This document shows, in pieces, positions 6,653-9,393 of a stretch of DNA of 9,393 nt. Every line of letters starts with the position of its first letter. Position 1 is the stretch's first letter. The notes below the pieces were generated by a model, which was not told the origin of the DNA, searched no databases, and saw nothing but the letters and a program-made list of their open reading frames with translations. This DNA is from Chitinispirillales bacterium (GTDB taxonomy: Bacteria; Fibrobacterota; Chitinivibrionia; Chitinivibrionales; Chitinispirillaceae), in the NCBI GenBank assembly GCA_031254445.1, contig JAIRUL010000101.1, forward strand, positions 1 to 9,393. Reading direction: 5' to 3'. A program made the position numbers and the translations under genes.

Positions 6653-6691
6653 ATCCTCCCCCAAAAGAAGAAGCGGGGGAGGATGCTTTTT
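6653..6691 (+). terminator. Rho-independent terminator, plus strand
   Basis: A perfect 10-bp stem, ATCCTCCCCC (6653-6662) with GGGGGAGGAT (6675-6684), closes a 12-nt A-rich loop and is followed by GC and TTTTT (6687-6691). On the minus strand there is no T tract, so it works for plus-strand transcripts. The nearest upstream plus-strand protein gene is coaX, over 1.7 kb away and beyond an opposing gene. The terminator therefore implies a separate plus-strand transcript. Confidence 0.8.
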
Positions 6692-6839
6692 AAAACATGC
6701 GCCCGCGGGGCGCGAAAAGCGAGGCGCCAACGGAAACCGCGGCATCTTCAAATAAAATTAATTCAAAAATTCGTAACATCATAAAACCATTAATATCAAT
6801 AACATACGGGTTTGCCCCAAATATTGTATCATTTTTTTC

Positions 6840-6868
6840 TTGACATACAAGCCATAGTGTGTTATCTT
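6840..6868 (+). promoter_or_regulatory. Strong sigma70-type promoter of the small Cys-rich gene
   Basis: A perfect TTGACA (6840-6845) is followed after 17 nt by TATCTT (6863-6868), which fits the housekeeping -10 fairly well, with A/T-rich sequence around it. Transcription would start near 6875, leaving a leader of about 155 nt before the ATG at 7030. Confidence 0.65.
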
Positions 6869-6938
6869 ATATATATGTACACTTTGATTAATTAATACCT
6901 TTGGCTTATTCGTAATATTATTGTAGAGAGAAACATAT

Positions 6939-6983
6939 ATGGATTGGTACGGACGGATTTGCCTATCGGCGGCCATCGTCTAA
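6939..6983 (+). CDS. Possible 14-residue upstream ORF in the leader
   Basis: The ATG at 6939 opens a short frame, MDWYGRICLSAAIV, that ends in TAA at 6981-6983, 46 nt before the next start. A weak purine run, AGAGAG (6925-6930), lies 8 nt before the ATG. It may be translated as a leader peptide controlling the downstream gene or may be chance. There is no run of one amino acid as in classic attenuator peptides, and I see no clear terminator/antiterminator pair after it. Confidence 0.25.
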   Translation: MDWYGRICLSAAIV

Positions 6984-7015
6984 CAACCAACGATTTTTGT
7001 GTCCACTCACTTTTT

Positions 7016-7024
7016 AAGGGGAGG
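7016..7024 (+). promoter_or_regulatory. Very strong ribosome binding site of the small gene
   Basis: AAGGGGAGG lies 5 nt before the ATG at 7030. It is the strongest Shine-Dalgarno match in the window and supports the small gene as genuinely translated. Confidence 0.7.
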
Positions 7025-7029
7025 CATCT

Positions 7030-7248
7030 ATGCGATTTCTCAAAGCTTCTTGCTCCGACTGCGAGCACAGCGCGGATTGCTCGCCGCAGACGCGCATGTA
7101 TGTGAACTATTGCGGGGCGGACAGCGACCGCGTCACGGATCGGATTCGCAGCGCCCAAAGCGAGTGTTCGAGCCGCAAGGGGCACACGCTCGTTTTTAGG
7201 CGGAATTTTCAGGCCGCGCCTATCGCTGAGTCCGCCGCAACCGGTTGA
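7030..7248 (+). CDS. Small Cys-rich protein of unknown function (72 residues)
   Basis: I do not recognise this protein with confidence. Cysteines sit at 8, 11, 17, 28 and 46, in the pattern C-x2-C-x5-C-x10-C-x17-C: CSDCEHSADC (8-17), then TRMYVNYCG (21-29) and a last Cys in SECSSRKGH (44-52). The first four could bind zinc or an iron-sulfur cluster. The C-terminal tail after about residue 60 is Ala-rich and looks disordered. There is no signal peptide or membrane segment, so it is probably cytoplasmic. Three things support it being real: the AAGGGGAGG ribosome site 5 nt upstream, a clear promoter about 155 nt further up, and no overlap with another gene. It appears monocistronic, with mltD starting 151 nt later behind its own possible promoter. 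Confidence 0.7.
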   Translation: MRFLKASCSDCEHSADCSPQTRMYVNYCGADSDRVTDRIRSAQSECSSRKGHTLVFRRNFQAAPIAESAATG

Positions 7249-7292
7249 TTGGCCGTTCGCGGGCGGGGCCGACAACAATTTATGAATAAAAA

Positions 7293-7322
7293 TTTACCAC
7301 GCTTTCGCGCGCGCAATATAAA
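7293..7322 (+). promoter_or_regulatory. Possible promoter of mltD
   Basis: TTTACC (7293-7298) and TATAAA (7317-7322) are separated by 18 nt. Transcription would begin near 7329, about 70 nt before the mltD ATG. The -10 lies inside an 18-bp palindrome. A second candidate, TTGACG at 7352-7357, lacks a good -10. Confidence 0.35.
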
Positions 7323-7331
7323 TTTATATTG
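7314..7331. promoter_or_regulatory. Perfect 18-bp palindrome, candidate operator
   Basis: CAATATAAATTTATATTG is a perfect inverted repeat with no spacer, and it includes the possible -10 (7317-7322). It has no T tract after it and is A/T-rich, so it is a poor terminator. An operator for a dimeric regulator is more likely. The regulator is unknown. Confidence 0.45.
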
Positions 7332-7399
7332 TGGCCGTATATTTCTATTAGTTGACGCGTCGGCATCGGCTAATTAACCAATAACCCATCGCTTATTTT

Positions 7400-9393
7400 A
7401 TGACATTATCAAAGCGTTTTGCCTATTTTCTGCTGTGCGCCGCCTGCGCCGCCATCTTTGCCGCCGGCTGCGTGTCGTCCGTCAAAAAGTTTTCGGCCTC
7501 CGGCGCTTCCCAAGAGGCGCCCCTTGCCGCGGGCGAGGAAGAGGCCGACCCCACCGAGCCGGAGGCGGAGGCGGACGATTCAAACGGCATCGACCTCGTT
7601 ACCGACATCGACGACCTCCTGAGGCAGGCGCGGCAGGCCTGCGCCGACAGCCAGTTCGCCGCAGCCGACACCATGCTGCGGCGCGCGGCGGCATTCCTCA
7701 TGAAAAACAGCGAGCTGCCCGAGCCCGACAGCGGCGACGCCGAGTGGTTCCCGCTGCAAGACTACATCGCCGACATCATCTCCATCTACGCGGAGTTCAT
7801 GCCGGCCGGCTTCTCCGCGCCCGAAGAGATATCCGCAATGATCTTCAGCCGCCACCTTCTCGAAACGCTCTTAGACTCGCTCACTATATCGCCCGAAGAC
7901 AGCGTCTTCTTAGCCCGCCTCTCCAACAAGCGCGGCGTCACATACGACGTACCCGTGGTGTGGAACAACCGCGTCAAGCGCGCCATGCTCTTCTACCTGA
8001 GAACGCGCAAGGGCGTCTTCGACCGCTGGCTCTACCGCTCAAGCTACTACCTGCCCGTGATGAAGCAAATGTTCGCCGACTCGGGGATGCCGCAAGACCT
8101 CGCGCACCTGCCCATCATCGAGAGCGGCTTCAACCCGCACGCCTACTCGCGCGCGCACGCCGCGGGGATATGGCAATTCATCCCATCCACGGGCAGATAT
8201 TACGGGCTGCGGCAAAACTATTGGCTGGACGAGCGGCGGGACCCCATAAAATCCACCGACGCCGCTATACGGTACCTGCGCAAGCTGTACGGCGACTTCG
8301 GCAACTGGCACATCGCCTTAGCCTCCTACAACTGCGGCGAGAACGGCATGGCGCGCGCGATACGCAAATCGGGGGGCGACGGCAGCGACTATTGGTCGCT
8401 CTCGCTGCCCAAGGAGACGATGAACTACGTCCCGCTCTTCCTTGCCGCGCTCGTAATCGCCAAAAACCCCGACGTCTTCGAGTTCGCGCTGGAAGACAGC
8501 GCGGCTTTCAACCCCGACACCGTCACGATAAACGACTGCGTGGAGATGTCGACCATAGCCGCCGGCATAGACGTGCCGCTTGACACGCTAACAAAATTGA
8601 ACCCGCAAATCCTCCACTGGTGCACGCCGCCAGACATAAAAAACGTGCGGCTCTACCTGCCAAAGGGGAGCGCGGGCAAGTTCAAGGAGTTCTACGACAG
8701 CCTGCCCGACGAAAAGAAGACCAAGTTCTACCGCTACAAGATAATGGGCGGGGACAACTTGCTGCAAATAGCGCGCAACTTCAGGGTGCCTGTAGAGGCG
8801 CTGCGCGAAATCAACAAAATGAAGACGAACAGCATCTCCACGGGCAAGTTCGTCATAATCCCGATTCCGGTGAACGACTCGGTGCCCTCCGCCCTCGCCG
8901 CGTACCTGAACAGCAGCGAGAGGGAGCGCCCCAAGCGGACGCGGGCAACGGGGGGCGGCGCGCGCGGCACGGTAACCTCGCGGAGCGGCAAAAGGATCAC
9001 CTACAAGGTGCGCACCGGCGAAACGCTCTACTCCATATCAAATACTTTCGGCGTATCGGTAAACGACCTGATGGCGTGGAACTACTTAGCAAACCCGCGC
9101 AGCCTGAAAGCCGAGCAGACGCTAGTCATCTACCAGCAGGACAAGCCGGGGCAGGAACAATCCGGCAACGCCGCCGCCGCTAAACCCCCATCAACCGGAT
9201 CAACCGCGCCCGCGCCCGCCTCATCCGCTCCGGCCGCGCAGCGGGTAAGGGGCAACACGGCGGAGTACACCGGCAAACGCTTAGTCAAGCAGGGCGAAAC
9301 GCTGTACGGCATATCGCAGGAGCTCGGCGTACCGGTAAACGAACTCGCGAGAATCAACGGCCTAAACGCGAGGCGCCCGCTGATATTCCCGGG
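7400..9393 (+). CDS. mltD: MltD-like membrane-bound lytic murein transglycosylase with LysM repeats (3' end cut by window)
   Basis: It cleaves peptidoglycan glycan strands to 1,6-anhydro products; as a lipoprotein it should sit in the periplasm, probably on the outer membrane. The frame is open from the ATG at 7400 to the window end (664 codons). Residues 1-23 are a lipoprotein signal (KR, hydrophobic core, then FAAG) with Cys24 to be lipidated. An acidic linker follows (about 45-58), then a helical region. The SLT domain (about 187-330) has catalytic Glu241 in PIIESGFNPHAYS, AAGIWQFIPSTGRYYGL, and ALASYNCGENG (306-316). LysM repeats start at about 446 (divergent), 535 and 628 (YKVRTGETLYSIS and LVKQGETLYGIS for the last two). 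A Pro/Ala/Ser linker separates the last two, and the third is nearly complete at the edge. No Shine-Dalgarno site is visible before the ATG, but a stop at 7382 rules out a start further upstream and the signal peptide supports this one. Confidence 0.93.
   Translation, partial: MTLSKRFAYFLLCAACAAIFAAGCVSSVKKFSASGASQEAPLAAGEEEADPTEPEAEADDSNGIDLVTDIDDLLRQARQACADSQFAAADTMLRRAAAFLMKNSELPEPDSGDAEWFPLQDYIADIISIYAEFMPAGFSAPEEISAMIFSRHLLETLLDSLTISPEDSVFLARLSNKRGVTYDVPVVWNNRVKRAMLFYLRTRKGVFDRWLYRSSYYLPVMKQMFADSGMPQDLAHLPIIESGFNPHAYSRAHAAGIWQFIPSTGRYYGLRQNYWLDERRDPIKSTDAAIRYLRKLYGDFGNWHIALASYNCGENGMARAIRKSGGDGSDYWSLSLPKETMNYVPLFLAALVIAKNPDVFEFALEDSAAFNPDTVTINDCVEMSTIAAGIDVPLDTLTKLNPQILHWCTPPDIKNVRLYLPKGSAGKFKEFYDSLPDEKKTKFYRYKIMGGDNLLQIARNFRVPVEALREINKMKTNSISTGKFVIIPIPVNDSVPSALAAYLNSSERERPKRTRATGGGARGTVTSRSGKRITYKVRTGETLYSISNTFGVSVNDLMAWNYLANPRSLKAEQTLVIYQQDKPGQEQSGNAAAAKPPSTGSTAPAPASSAPAAQRVRGNTAEYTGKRLVKQGETLYGISQELGVPVNELARINGLNARRPLIFP

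Larger units (their letters stand above)
6449..6691 (+). ncRNA. Candidate small RNA of about 240 nt
   Basis: Seen: a good plus-strand promoter (TTTACA-16-TATAAT) and, about 240 nt later, a textbook intrinsic terminator, with no convincing protein gene between them. The transcript would start with an A-rich, probably unstructured part containing the inverted pair AAAAGAT/ATCTTTT (6464-6470 and 6481-6487). Then come hairpins GGGGCG/CGCCCC (6542-6547 with 6558-6563), GGGCG/CGCCC (6600-6604 with 6612-6616), GAGCGC/GCGCTC (6631-6636 with 6644-6649) and the terminator. The 14-nt word CACCGTGTTTATCG precedes the second and third hairpins. I do not recognise it as 6S RNA, tmRNA, RNase P RNA or SRP RNA. 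The alternatives are a decayed gene or a GC-rich intergenic repeat cluster. The call is inference from structure only. Confidence 0.4.
6353..7029. other. Long intergenic region between the kinase and the small Cys-rich gene
   Basis: About 680 nt with no convincing long protein gene. From left to right it holds the kinase leader (6353-6425), a palindromic promoter (6433-6442), an A-rich tract (6461-6531), a hairpin series ending in a terminator (6542-6691), another short GC hairpin (GCGCCC/GGGCGC, 6699-6713), an A+T-rich unassigned stretch (6745-6839), a promoter (6840-6868) and the leader of the small gene (about 6875-7029). An open frame beginning at a TTG at 6533 passes straight through the hairpins and terminator, and I do not regard it as a gene. 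Confidence 0.7.

Noticed and set aside
6699..6713. GCGCCC/GGGCGC hairpin as a minus-strand terminator
   Set aside because: The minus strand has only a short TTTT after it, and there is no minus-strand gene upstream that would need it.
6533..6784. Open frame of 83 codons through the hairpin region
   Set aside because: It starts at a TTG without a ribosome site and runs straight through the hairpins and the terminator. Its composition (Arg/Ala/Pro-rich) is what GC-rich noncoding DNA gives.
7238..7247. CAACCGGTTG palindrome at the end of the small gene
   Set aside because: It is short, overlaps the coding end and stop, and is not followed by a T tract; probably chance.
7435..9183. Two long open frames (7435-8583 and 8620-9183)
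   Set aside because: Both are shadows of the mltD frame, which starts at 7400 and remains open to the window end with signal peptide, SLT and LysM motifs.

Overview
The window comes from a Gram-negative bacterium with GC-rich genes, short A+T-rich spacers and mostly clear Shine-Dalgarno sites. It has type IV pili (retraction ATPase and platform protein) and a lipid-anchored peptidoglycan-cleaving enzyme of the MltD kind, so an outer membrane is likely. I cannot place it taxonomically from the sequence alone. A PVC-type or other deep gut/environmental lineage is only a guess.

Positions 59-4931 carry five plus-strand genes in close order. They are pilT and pilC (type IV pilus), then nadC, birA and coaX (NAD synthesis, biotin attachment, first step of CoA synthesis). 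pilC-nadC are 12 nt apart, nadC-birA overlap by 1 nt (TAATG) and birA-coaX overlap by 8 nt, so at least pilC to coaX look like one operon. coaX carries an Asn/Asp-rich insertion made of repetitive, A+T-rich DNA.

Positions 4964-6352 carry, on the minus strand and convergent with coaX, a soluble PAS-domain histidine kinase with no response regulator beside it.

Positions 6353-7029 are about 680 nt without a convincing long protein gene, but they are not empty. A palindromic -10 element (6433-6442) reads as TATAAT on both strands. An A-rich tract follows, then a chain of hairpins in which a 14-nt sequence occurs twice, then a textbook plus-strand Rho-independent terminator at 6653-6691. No plus-strand gene needs that terminator, so a small RNA of about 240 nt is the simplest reading and the best candidate for something undescribed here. 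Downstream, a strong sigma70-type promoter (6840-6868) starts a leader of about 155 nt with a possible 14-codon upstream ORF. It leads to a 72-residue Cys-rich small protein (7030-7248) that I do not recognise.

Positions 7249-7399 hold a perfect 18-bp palindrome overlapping a possible promoter. From 7400 an open frame runs off the window end: an MltD-like lytic transglycosylase lipoprotein with at least three LysM repeats. All other long open frames in the window are shadows of these genes.
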